Part shown: piece after piece, positions 21,851-27,670 of the stretch
Layout: every line of letters begins with the position of its first letter
How positions within the stretch are numbered: position 1 is the stretch's first letter
Assembly: GCA_035690495.1 (NCBI GenBank)
Contig: DASSKK010000053.1
Span: forward strand, 1 to 27,670
From: DASSKK01 sp035690495
GTDB lineage: Bacteria; Actinomycetota; Actinomycetes; Propionibacteriales; Nocardioidaceae
Direction of reading: 5' to 3'
DNA length: 27,670 nucleotides
Position numbers and translations under genes: made by a program
The notes under the pieces: generated by a model
Databases searched by the model: none
Seen by the model: the letters and a program-made list of their open reading frames with translations, nothing else
What the model was told of the DNA's origin: nothing

Positions 21851-22107
21851 CCGCATACCGAATCGAGTTCCGCCCCAGCGCGGCCAAGGCCCTTCGCAAG
21901 CTCGACCCTCCAGTGGCACAACGTCTGCGCGGAGCTATCGCTCTGCTCGCTCGGGATCCGCGACCTCCCGGGTCCCGGCCTCTCAAGGGTCGGCCAGGCT
22001 TTCGCATCCGCGTCGGCGACTACCGCGTCATCTACACCGTGCAGGACGATGTGTTGCTTGTTGTCGTCGTCAGGCTCGGGCACCGCAGCCACGTCTACGA
22101 GCGGTAG
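21847..22107 (+). CDS. relE: RelE/ParE-family toxin
   Basis: The 86-residue protein starts at a GTG overlapping the antitoxin stop. It has the RelE fold signature: YRIEFRPSAAKALRKLDPPV (3-22), RPLKGRPGFRIRVGDYRVIY (about 45-64) and a final VVVVRLGHRSHVYER. The basic residues of KGRPGFRIRVGDYR and the C-terminal RLGHRSHVY match those of mRNA-cleaving RelE toxins. It should cut ribosome-bound mRNA when the antitoxin is degraded. It is intact, unlike the copy at 16232. Confidence 0.92.
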   Translation: MTAYRIEFRPSAAKALRKLDPPVAQRLRGAIALLARDPRPPGSRPLKGRPGFRIRVGDYRVIYTVQDDVLLVVVVRLGHRSHVYER

Positions 22108-22117
22108 TCCGCCGGCG

Positions 22118-22262
22118 GGACAGCGCAGCTGGTCGGCGGGGCGGAAGGTGACGGCGTACGGCGTGCTCGTCTCGAACTGCTCGGTGCCGGCCACATGTGC
22201 GGTCTTGACGTATTCGCCGTCGCGCAGCTCCCAGTCGGTGAGCGACGGCTCAACTGGGTCGA
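22118..22262 (-). pseudogene. C-terminal fragment of a Uma2-family gene
   Basis: Read on the minus strand, the fragment gives VDPVEPSLTDWELRDGEYVK, TAHVAGTEQFETSTPYAV and TFRPADQLR. This aligns with the end of the intact Uma2 protein (VDPDTPSLTAWELRDGAYVQ, TAHVSGTEHFEASMPYAVTLRPADLLR). Nothing upstream of it codes for the catalytic part. It lies tail-to-tail with the toxin gene at 21847, as the other Uma2 remnant does with the toxin gene at 16232. Confidence 0.85.
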
Positions 22263-22296
22263 CGGTGCCGGACCCGGGACGTCACACCACGGCGTC

Positions 22297-22324
22297 CGTC
22301 ATAAGCCCGAGCTGACGCGTCAAC
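22297..22324. repeat. Second copy of the 28-bp segment seen at 18890-18917
   Basis: It differs from the first copy at two positions. It begins 35 bp beyond the Uma2 fragment. The gap from here to 22480 holds no gene that I can support. Confidence 0.6.
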
Positions 22325-22481
22325 TCGGTACAGATCCCCAAGCCGTGCGCTCGGACAGCAGCGCATCCAGTGCCTCAGCCTGCCGGGCCTCAGTATCGGT
22401 GCCGGCTGCCACAGTTTGCGAGGGGTAGCGCTCTTCCTGTGCTGTCTAGCCGGCCTTGATATATACGAGCTAGGGAGGCTA

Positions 22482-22495
22482 TTGTCACGTGACAA
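22482..22495. promoter_or_regulatory. Palindromic operator candidate before hicA remnant
   Basis: TTGTCACGTGACAA is a perfect 14-bp palindrome ending five bases before the ATG at 22501. The position fits an operator of the HicB-like protein, which has a C-terminal helix-turn-helix. AT-rich TTGATATATA at 22456-22465 may contribute a -10 element. Confidence 0.6.
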
Positions 22496-22500
22496 CGGCC

Positions 22501-22590
22501 ATGAAGTATGGAGATGTCAAGCGGGCGTTGCTGGGGCACGGCTGCCCGATCAAGAAGATGGGCTGCTTACCAAAGGGCTGGTTGCAATGA
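22501..22590 (+). pseudogene. hicA: HicA-type toxin with internal deletion (29 aa left)
   Basis: The frame reads MKYGDVKRALLGHGCPIKKM, a HicA start, and goes directly into GCLPKGWLQ and a stop. C-L-P-(K/E)-G-W-L-Q is, from memory, the usual C-terminal end of actinobacterial HicA proteins of about 65 residues. The middle, including the catalytic histidine on the mRNA-interferase surface, is missing. The stop overlaps the ATG of the antitoxin gene (ATGA), so the original operon junction is preserved. The remnant could still serve as a translated leader for the antitoxin. Confidence 0.75.
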
Positions 22591-22952
22591 ACTATCAGGT
22601 CAGGGCGAAGCCCTGGAAGCACGGCTGGGAGCTCCACATCGACGGTGTAGGTGTCACACAGTCGCGCACCCTTGCCGGAGCGGAGCAGATGGTCCGTGAC
22701 TACATCGCGACGCTGACCGACAGTGATCCCGGCGATGCCGACGTGGTGATCTCGCCGGATCTGGACGGCATGGAGAGCCAGGCAGCAGAAGTACGCGCGA
22801 AGGTCGCGCGGGTTCAGCGTGAGAATGTCGAGGCGGCAAAGGAGTCGCGCGAGGTGGCCCGCGCGCTGAGGTCCAGCGGCCTCAGCGTGACGGACACGGC
22901 CATCCTCTTGGGCGTGTCCCGCGGAAGGGTCTCGCAGTTGACTCGCGGCTGA
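22587..22952 (+). CDS. hicB: HicB-like antitoxin, intact although its toxin is deleted
   Basis: The product has 121 residues. The N-terminal part, MNYQVRAKPWKHGWELHIDG and VGVTQSRTLAGAEQMVRDYI, is the partial RNase H-like HicB fold. A charged helical linker (about 60-95) leads to a helix-turn-helix, LSVTDTAILLGVSRGRVSQL (about 99-118). Family knowledge: such proteins bind the HicA toxin and repress their operon. With hicA truncated upstream, it can only act as a DNA-binding protein or as an antidote against a HicA encoded elsewhere. The start overlaps the hicA remnant stop. Confidence 0.85.
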   Translation: MNYQVRAKPWKHGWELHIDGVGVTQSRTLAGAEQMVRDYIATLTDSDPGDADVVISPDLDGMESQAAEVRAKVARVQRENVEAAKESREVARALRSSGLSVTDTAILLGVSRGRVSQLTRG

Positions 22953-23011
22953 CGAGGTCGAGTCTCGACCGGCTCATTCCTGCGACTTGGAAAGTCCACT
23001 TACGGGTGGGC

Positions 23012-23307
23012 GTGGTTTCGAGGCTCGCAAGCTCGCACCTCAACCACCGGGTGGGTTTCGAGCCCCCCGCTTCGCTCCAGCGCACCTCAACCACCGGGCG
23101 GAGCGGTGGTTTCGAGGCTCGCAGGCTCGCACCTCAACCACCGGGCGGAGTGGTGGTTTCGAGACGCTCCCCCGCTTCGCTCCTCCGCTCCTCAACCACC
23201 GGTGGTGCAGGGTGGTTTCGAGGCTCGCAGGCTCGCACCTCAACCACCGGTGGTGCAGGGTGGTTTCGAGGCTCCCCCGCTTCGCTCCTCCGCACCTCAA
23301 CCACCGG
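23012..23307 (-). repeat. Second array of the dispersed palindrome, six heterogeneous units in reverse orientation
   Basis: Units start with (G)GTGGTTTCGAG and end with CTCAACCACCGG. They have two kinds of interior: GCTCGCAGGCTCGCAC (units 1, 3, 5) and CCCCGCTTCGCTCCTCCG or close variants (units 2, 4, 6). Seen from the helicase gene, which ends six bases away, the orientation is the same as that of the 7.8-kb array behind its own upstream gene. The linkers GGCGGAG and GGTGGTGCAGG are repeated too, so units 3-6 seem to have grown by duplication of pairs. Confidence 0.93.
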
Positions 23308-23312
23308 AGTGG

Positions 23313-24740
23313 TCAGCGACCGCGGCGGGCACCCGTGGAGAACCCGGCGGCGCTGTGCGACGGCCGCTTCCGTGAGGAGCCGCCTGACCTGCGGGGGTTC
23401 CCGGAACCGGACCCGCTACGGCGGGGGCGCCGCGGACCGCTGCCGCGCTGACCCCGACCGCCACGCTCGGTGGCGGCCGGGGTGGTCGTGAGGGTGGCCG
23501 GCTCGACGTACACCCGTTCCCCGGGGGCGATCTTGGCCAGCAGCGGGTCGCTGACGTCGACGCGGGTGACGGTGGGCTTGATGCCGGCCCGTCGGGTCAG
23601 CGCGCGTACGTCGGAGACCTGCGCGTCGAGCATCAGGGTGACCACGGTGCCTGCCGCGCCGGCGCGGGCGGTGCGCCCGGAGCGGTGCAGGTAGGCCTTG
23701 TGCTCCACCGGCGGGTCCGCGTGCACCACAAGGGTGATGTCGTCGACGTGGATGCCGCGGGCGGCGATGTCGGTAGCAACCAGGGTCGCGGCGGTGCCGT
23801 TGGAGAACGCGGCCAACGCGCGGGTGCGTGCGCCCTGGGAGAGGTTGCCGTGCAGCTCGACAGCCGGTACGCCGTTGGCGTTGAGCTGCCGGGCGAGTGA
23901 CTTGGCGCCGTGCTTGGTGCGGGTGAAAACCAGGGTCCGCCCGGGCGCTGCGGCCAGGTCGGCGAGCACCGGCAGCCGCGACTGCTTGGCCACGTGCAGC
24001 ACGTGGTGGGTCATCGTGGAGATCGTGGAGCGCGGCGAGTCGACGCTATGCGTGACCGGGTCGTGCAGGTAACGCTTGACGATGACGTCCACGCCCGCGT
24101 CGAGCGTGGCCGAGAAGAGCAGCCGCTGCCCGTCGCCAGGCGTGCGGTCCAGCAGACGGCGTACTCCCGGCAGGAAGCCGAGGTCCGCCATGTGGTCTGC
24201 CTCGTCGAGTACGGCGACCTCCACACCGCCGAGGTCGACGTGCCCGGAGCGCAGGTGGTCCTCGAGCCGGCCGGGGCAGGCGATCGCGATGTCGACGCCG
24301 CGGGCGAGCTTGTTGATCTGCGGGCCGGGCTTGACCCCGCCGAAGATCGTCATCGTGGTCAACCCGCACGCCTTCGCGAGTGGGGCGAGCGCGGCGTCGA
24401 TCTGGGAGACCAGCTCGCGGGTGGGGGCGAGGATCAGCGCCCGGGGCCGCTCGGGACGCGGCCGGGCGGGCCTCTCGGCGAGCCGGGCGACCACCGGCAG
24501 CGCGAACGCGAGGGTCTTGCCCGAGCCGGTGCGGCCGCGGCCGAGCACGTCGCGGCCGGACAGCGAGTCGGGCAGGGTGGCGGACTGGATCGGGAACGGC
24601 TCGTGGATGCCGGCGCCGGTCAGCGCCTCGACAAGGGTGCGGGGCACGCCGAGTGCGGCGAACCCTTCGGAGGGCGGAGGAGTGGAGGCCCCGGCGGTTG
24701 CGGGGCGTGCGGACGTGGAGCGGTTGCGACGATGCGCCAT
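23313..24740 (-). CDS. DEAD-box ATP-dependent RNA helicase
   Basis: The 475-residue protein shows the full set of motifs: Q motif FPIQSATLPDSL (49-60), Walker A GRTGSGKT (69-76), PTREL, VLDEADHMADLGF (DEAD), SAT, TRTKHGAKSLARQL, VATDIAARGIH and HRSGRTARAG. The tail after about 420 is Arg/Gly/Ser-rich (RGGRGQRGSGPRRPRRSGSG), typical of RNA-binding ends of RhlE/CsdA-like helicases. It should unwind structured RNA in ribosome assembly or mRNA turnover, often induced in the cold. The start ATG at 24740 lacks a strong ribosome-binding site. The gap 24741-24954 holds no other gene. Confidence 0.95.
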   Translation of the reverse strand: MAHRRNRSTSARPATAGASTPPPSEGFAALGVPRTLVEALTGAGIHEPFPIQSATLPDSLSGRDVLGRGRTGSGKTLAFALPVVARLAERPARPRPERPRALILAPTRELVSQIDAALAPLAKACGLTTMTIFGGVKPGPQINKLARGVDIAIACPGRLEDHLRSGHVDLGGVEVAVLDEADHMADLGFLPGVRRLLDRTPGDGQRLLFSATLDAGVDVIVKRYLHDPVTHSVDSPRSTISTMTHHVLHVAKQSRLPVLADLAAAPGRTLVFTRTKHGAKSLARQLNANGVPAVELHGNLSQGARTRALAAFSNGTAATLVATDIAARGIHVDDITLVVHADPPVEHKAYLHRSGRTARAGAAGTVVTLMLDAQVSDVRALTRRAGIKPTVTRVDVSDPLLAKIAPGERVYVEPATLTTTPAATERGGRGQRGSGPRRPRRSGSGSGNPRRSGGSSRKRPSHSAAGFSTGARRGR

Positions 24741-24928
24741 GGAATGACTCTCGAAAGGTAGCGGGGCGTCCTGCCCGGCGCGACGGTGGTCGCGGCGCTT
24801 GGGGGACTGCGAAGACTTCCGGCCCGAGGCAGAACTGATGGGGCCGATGGGTTGAGTCTACGCAGGTCGGGCGGGTCGGCACGAATCGGAACGCCGAGGC
24901 CGGCCGTGACGTCCGCCACGGACGACAT

Positions 24929-24954
24929 GCAAGCATGCTTGCTATTATGATGTC
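24929..24954 (+). promoter_or_regulatory. Operator palindrome and -10 box of the VapBC-type operon, leaderless
   Basis: GCAAGCATGCTTGC (24929-24942) is a perfect 14-bp palindrome. TATTAT at 24943-24948 follows directly as a good -10 box, and the ATG is at 24955, at or next to the expected transcription start. A regulator on the palindrome would block the promoter; the ribbon-helix-helix antitoxin is the obvious candidate. Confidence 0.68.
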
Positions 24955-25251
24955 ATGACACAGATCTCCTGGCGCACGTCCGAAGAGCTGGCTGCACGCG
25001 TTCGCATCGCGGCCGCGGGCCAGCACCGCAGTGTGAACGAGTTCATCACCCGGGTCCTCGACGCGGCCACGAACCCGGACCTCGCGGACGACGAGATGGC
25101 CCGGATTCGTGAGCGGCTCGCACGCGCCGGACTGCTGGCGCCGCCCGGCGAGCCGGTGGAACGGCCGGACCCGGACGCCGTGGCAGCCGCCAGGCGCGCG
25201 GCCGGCAGGGGTGTCCCGCTCAGCGAACTGGTCCGCGAGGGCCGCGGTTGA
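24955..25251 (+). CDS. vapB: Ribbon-helix-helix antitoxin (VapB-like)
   Basis: This 98-residue protein begins MTQISWRTSEELAARVRIAA and continues AGQHRSVNEFITRVLDAATN: a short N-terminal strand followed by two helices, as in Arc/MetJ-type DNA-binding proteins. The C-terminal half is extended and charged (PVERPDPDAVAAARRAAGRG, then LSELVREGRG), suited to wrap around a PIN toxin. The start is leaderless behind the operator palindrome. The stop overlaps the toxin start (TTGA). Confidence 0.85.
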   Translation: MTQISWRTSEELAARVRIAAAGQHRSVNEFITRVLDAATNPDLADDEMARIRERLARAGLLAPPGEPVERPDPDAVAAARRAAGRGVPLSELVREGRG

Positions 25252-25685
25252 GCACGTTCGCGGACACCTCGGCCCTTGTCAAGCTGTATGCCGACGAGCC
25301 GGGAGCGGAGCAGGTGCGCGCGCTCGCCGGGTTGCTGGTCGCACAGATAGCGCGTGTGGAGGTCCCGGCCGCGCTCTGGCGGAAGCGGCGCGTCGGAGAG
25401 CTGAGTCGTGCCGATGCGGCGCTTCTTCTGCGGGACTTCGAGTCCGACTACTTCGGAACGCTCGACGAGCCACCCCGGTTCGTCGCGGTCGTCGCCGACT
25501 CGGCTGTGCTGGATTCGGCCGCGCGGCTGTGCGGCGTGCACGGCCTCCGCGCCTACGACGCGGTACAGCTGGCCTGCGCCCTCGCCACCAGGGAGGCCGA
25601 CCCCGAGTGCCGGACGTTCGCCGCGTTCGACGTCCAGCTCTGCGCGGCCGCCCACGCCGAGGGCTTCGACGTCGTCGGCGGGTGA
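25248..25685 (+). CDS. vapC: PIN-domain toxin (VapC-like)
   Basis: The 145-residue protein starts at a TTG overlapping the antitoxin stop. The PIN acidic residues are in place: D6 in STFADTSALVKLY, E38 in ARVEVPAALW, D104 in LRAYDAVQLACAL and D128 in FAAFDVQL. Family knowledge: VapC toxins are Mg-dependent RNases that cleave tRNA or rRNA, held inactive by the cognate antitoxin. Length and motifs are complete, so the pair is probably functional. Confidence 0.92.
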   Translation: MSTFADTSALVKLYADEPGAEQVRALAGLLVAQIARVEVPAALWRKRRVGELSRADAALLLRDFESDYFGTLDEPPRFVAVVADSAVLDSAARLCGVHGLRAYDAVQLACALATREADPECRTFAAFDVQLCAAAHAEGFDVVGG

Positions 25686-25745
25686 CGCTCGACCACCGGC
25701 GTGGTCTCGACGAACGGGCACGGTGGGGCCCTACCCTGAGTCGCC

Positions 25746-26741
25746 ATGAGGGTTCGGGCGCGCTGGGTTGTTCTCGGGCTGGTCCTGGTCGTGCTGCTCG
25801 TGCCCGCAGGTGCGCTGACGTTCGCGCGGCTGGTGAGCCCCGGCGGCGGATTCTGGGTGCGTGCGGTGGCCTACACGCCGTTCGCGATCCCGTTGTACGC
25901 CGTGGCGTTCCTACTGCTGCTGGTCGCGCTGATCACCACCCGCCGCGGGTGGCGCACCCTCGCAGCCGTGCTGACCGTGCTGAGCGTGATCGGGCTGGCG
26001 CTGCACCTGTACTGGGTGCGAGGTCCCTACACAGGCCCGGAGGACATCGCCTCACCCGGCGACCCGACGGTGCGGGTGATGACGCTGGACCTGCGGCAGG
26101 GCCTGGCCGATCCGGCGCGCGTAGTGGGGCTCGCCGTCCACGACGACGTCGACGTGCTCGTGCTGCAGGAGGTCACGGCCCGCGAGCTCGCCGCGATGGA
26201 CGGCGCCGGACTCGACAAGGCGTACTCCCACCTCGCCGGGTCGCCCGCCGAGGGCGCCGCCGGCACCATGGTGTTCTCCCGCTATGAGCTCGGCGAAGCC
26301 GCCCGGCTGCCGACCGGGCTGGCGAGCTACGCGATGGACGTGCAGGCGCCCGGCGCCGATGTCCACCTGCTCGCCGTACACGCCCGCCAACCCTCCGGCG
26401 ACGCGAGTGCCTGGGCCCAGGACCAGGCAGCGATCGCGCAGGCCGCGGCCGACGCCAACGACCCGACGGTGGTCATCGGAGACTTCAACGCGACCCTCGA
26501 CCACGCAGCCATGCGGCGACTGCTCGACGACGGCTTCCGCGACGCGGCGGACACGGCCAACTCCCGGTGGCAGCCGACCTGGCCGTCGGCCGGCCAGGTC
26601 TCGGTGCTCGGGTTCGCCGAGCCGTCGGTGCTGGCCCTGGACCACGTGCTGGTCAGCGGCCGGGTGCGGGTGCTGCACACCGCGACCGTGCAAGTGCCCG
26701 GCACCGACCACCGCGCACTGCTCGCCATACTCTCCCTGTGA
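25746..26741 (+). CDS. Membrane-anchored endonuclease/exonuclease/phosphatase-family protein
   Basis: The 331-residue protein has three hydrophobic segments at the start (about 7-29, 42-63, 70-92). An EEP domain follows: VRVMTLDLRQG (about 109-119), VLVLQEVTARE with E142, VVIGDFNATLDH with D246/N248, LDHVLVS and a final GTDHRALLAIL. The fold hydrolyses phosphodiester or phosphomonoester bonds in nucleic acids or lipids. Placement after the three helices suggests an extracytoplasmic enzyme. The first motif has Asp (D115) where most relatives have Asn, a metal-site variation. It starts 60 bp after vapC; it overlaps by four bases the GTG of the broken gene behind it. Confidence 0.88.
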   Translation: MRVRARWVVLGLVLVVLLVPAGALTFARLVSPGGGFWVRAVAYTPFAIPLYAVAFLLLLVALITTRRGWRTLAAVLTVLSVIGLALHLYWVRGPYTGPEDIASPGDPTVRVMTLDLRQGLADPARVVGLAVHDDVDVLVLQEVTARELAAMDGAGLDKAYSHLAGSPAEGAAGTMVFSRYELGEAARLPTGLASYAMDVQAPGADVHLLAVHARQPSGDASAWAQDQAAIAQAAADANDPTVVIGDFNATLDHAAMRRLLDDGFRDAADTANSRWQPTWPSAGQVSVLGFAEPSVLALDHVLVSGRVRVLHTATVQVPGTDHRALLAILSL

Positions 26742-26775
26742 CTGCCTGGGCGCCGAGCGAAGAAGACCTCGAGTT

Positions 26776-26815
26776 CACCCGCGTGTACGGCGCGTCACCC
26801 GCGCGTACGGCGCGT
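26776..26815 (+). repeat. 20-bp tandem duplication causing a frameshift
   Basis: CACCCGCGTGTACGGCGCGT (26776-26795) is followed directly by the same 20 bases with one T-to-C change (26796-26815). Removing one unit restores a continuous frame, ...EEDLEFTRVYGAWDPLTP..., through the nucleotidyltransferase gene. Confidence 0.92.
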
Positions 26816-27214
26816 GGGACCCGCTCACACCCAGGGAGCTGCGCGACCTGATGGCCGGCTACCCGCACCCGTGGTGGTTGGTCGGCGGGCACGCGATCGA
26901 GGCGTTCACACGCGTCCCCCGCGTGCATGAGGACATCGACCTGGTGGTGTTCAGCGACCCTGTGCCCGAGCTGCGCGCACAGCTCGGGGGGCACTTCCAC
27001 CTGTGGAGCAACGCCGGCGGCACGTTCCGGATCATCGACGACGCGCACCCCGAGCCGCGGGACCCGCTCAGCCAGATCTGGATGCGCGTCGACGCGCACT
27101 CGCCGTGGCAGGTCGACTGCATCCTCAACCCGTCCCGCGACGGCCGGTGGGTCTCCAAGCGCGACGAGACCCATGAGGCCGACCTTGACGAGGTCACCTG
27201 GGTGCGCAACTGAA

Positions 27215-27286
27215 GTTGAGTTGTGCCTCCTTGCCATTTCTGCCCGCCTGGCGTCGGGCGCGAACGGCAAGGAGGCGCAACTCAAC
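27215..27286. repeat. 72-bp near-perfect inverted repeat
   Basis: Arms of 21 bp at 27215-27235 (GTTGAGTTGTGCCTCCTTGCC) and 27266-27286 differ at one position. An inner stem pairs GCCCG (27242-27246) with CGGGC (27255-27259). It stands two bases after the TGA of the nucleotidyltransferase frame and separates it from its apparent C-terminal remnant. It could act as a terminator; it looks like a small inserted hairpin element. Confidence 0.85.
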
Positions 27287-27416
27287 AAGCACGCGACGGG
27301 TGGATCACAGACGCCTGGGTGCGCGACGCGGTGCTGGGTATGTACCCCGACCACGCCTGGACCGACCGACTGCGCTCGGAATAAGGCGCCTCGCCGGCGC
27401 GCGTGGTGGCCAGTTG

Positions 27417-27452
27417 TTGTCCACAGCTGCGCTGGAAGGGTTCCTGTCCACA
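27417..27452 (+). promoter_or_regulatory. Two DnaA-box-like sequences upstream of the HNH gene
   Basis: TTGTCCACA (27417-27425) and CTGTCCACA (27444-27452) match the actinobacterial DnaA-box consensus TTGTCCACA exactly and with one mismatch, same strand, 27 bp apart. They lie 50-85 bp before the HNH gene start. No replication genes are nearby, so an origin is unlikely; DnaA-linked regulation or chance are both open. Confidence 0.4.
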
Positions 27453-27502
27453 GTTTCGAAAGTTTTTTCGAGGGGGGCTTGACTTTCTGATTGGGTTGCT
27501 GC

Positions 27503-27670
27503 ATGGCAACCAGCAGCGGCGTCGACGGTACCGGGCACATGCACGCCCTGTGTCGCCTCGCCGACAGCCTGGAGGAGTCGTTGGCTGAGGCGGTCGAGGT
27601 GCCGGCGTGGTCGATGAGCCCGCAGGAGCAGCGGTCGACGTTGACGGCGCTGTCGCGGGTGCGGTCCCGG
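27503..27670 (+). CDS. DUF222/HNH endonuclease family protein (5' part only)
   Basis: The ATG at 27503 starts MATSSGVDGTGHMHALCRLA, followed by AEAVEVPAWSMSPQEQRSTL; the frame is open to the right edge (56 codons). The PxWSMSPxEQRxxL block is typical of the N-terminal DUF222 region of the actinobacterial 13E12-type HNH endonuclease family, which exists in many copies per genome. The HNH catalytic domain would lie outside the window. The 118-bp stretch 27385-27502 upstream holds the DnaA-box-like sites but no other gene. Confidence 0.78.
   Translation, partial: MATSSGVDGTGHMHALCRLADSLEESLAEAVEVPAWSMSPQEQRSTLTALSRVRSR

Larger units (their letters stand above)
26738..27384 (+). pseudogene. Nucleotidyltransferase-like gene broken by a 20-bp duplication and a hairpin element
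   Basis: The GTG at 26738 overlaps the previous stop and starts MTAWAPSEEDLEFTRVYGA. After the tandem duplication at 26776-26815 the frame shifts, and the rest reads AWDPLTPRELRDLMAGYPHP, WWLVGGHAIEAF, HEDIDLVVF, then VDCILNPSRDGRW and EADLDEVTWVRN. GGHAIEAF with HEDIDLVV is the GG...DxD signature of the fold. A stop at 27211 is followed by a 72-bp inverted repeat, and then by ARDGWITDAWVRDAVLGMYP, DHAWTDRLRSE and TAA (27382), which looks like this family's normal C-terminus. An ATG at 26851 could still give a shortened 120-residue product. Confidence 0.8.

Noticed and set aside
27417..27452. Chromosomal replication origin
   Set aside because: There are only two DnaA-box-like sequences, no AT-rich unwinding region, and no dnaA/dnaN genes nearby.

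Overview
The window reads as chromosomal DNA from a high-GC actinobacterium, most likely of the Nocardioides group. The grounds are the strongly GC-biased codon use, GTG/TTG starts, near-leaderless promoters, a 13E12/DUF222-type HNH gene, and many copies of a dispersed palindrome of the form GGTGGTTGAGG...CCTCGAAACCACC that I associate with Nocardioides genomes. The genus is an inference, not a search result. No rRNA, tRNA or CRISPR array was seen.

Left part (1-10 kb, mainly core metabolism). A partial UDP-sulfoquinovose synthase-like gene (minus strand) diverges from an enoyl-CoA hydratase, followed by a small membrane protein, etfB-etfA, a DUF4143-type ATPase and a long acyl-CoA dehydrogenase. 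Hydratase, dehydrogenase and electron-transfer flavoprotein fit together as fatty acyl-CoA oxidation. After the dehydrogenase comes a tandem array of the dispersed palindrome in near-identical 60-bp units, then a cassette of small minus-strand genes and a Uma2-type nuclease gene.

Middle part (9.5-18 kb). A translationally coupled histidine kinase/response regulator pair precedes a surface-protein locus. This locus holds a protein with an LPxTG-like sorting signal, two small exported proteins around one SipW-like (Ser/His) signal peptidase, a DUF5305-like two-pass membrane protein, and, on the opposite strand, a TasA/camelysin-like protein followed by a second SipW-like peptidase. The two half-loci share a 19-bp upstream motif, and each has a strong hairpin between the first exported-protein gene and the peptidase gene. 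This is the best candidate for an under-described system: a two-peptidase matrix-fibre or surface-protein export locus.

Right-middle part (15.9-23 kb, decayed accessory DNA). A broken YefM/RelE pair, a deleted phosphatase gene, an intact DDE transposase gene with candidate terminal repeats, an intact second YefM/RelE pair, two Uma2 fragments, and a HicA toxin with an internal deletion next to an intact HicB-like antitoxin. This looks like repeated gain and loss of toxin-antitoxin/Uma2 modules.

Right part (23-27.7 kb). A second array of the palindrome, a DEAD-box RNA helicase, a VapBC-type pair with an operator-like palindrome at a leaderless promoter, a membrane-anchored endonuclease/exonuclease/phosphatase protein, a nucleotidyltransferase gene broken by a 20-bp tandem duplication and by a hairpin element, and the start of a DUF222/HNH endonuclease gene.
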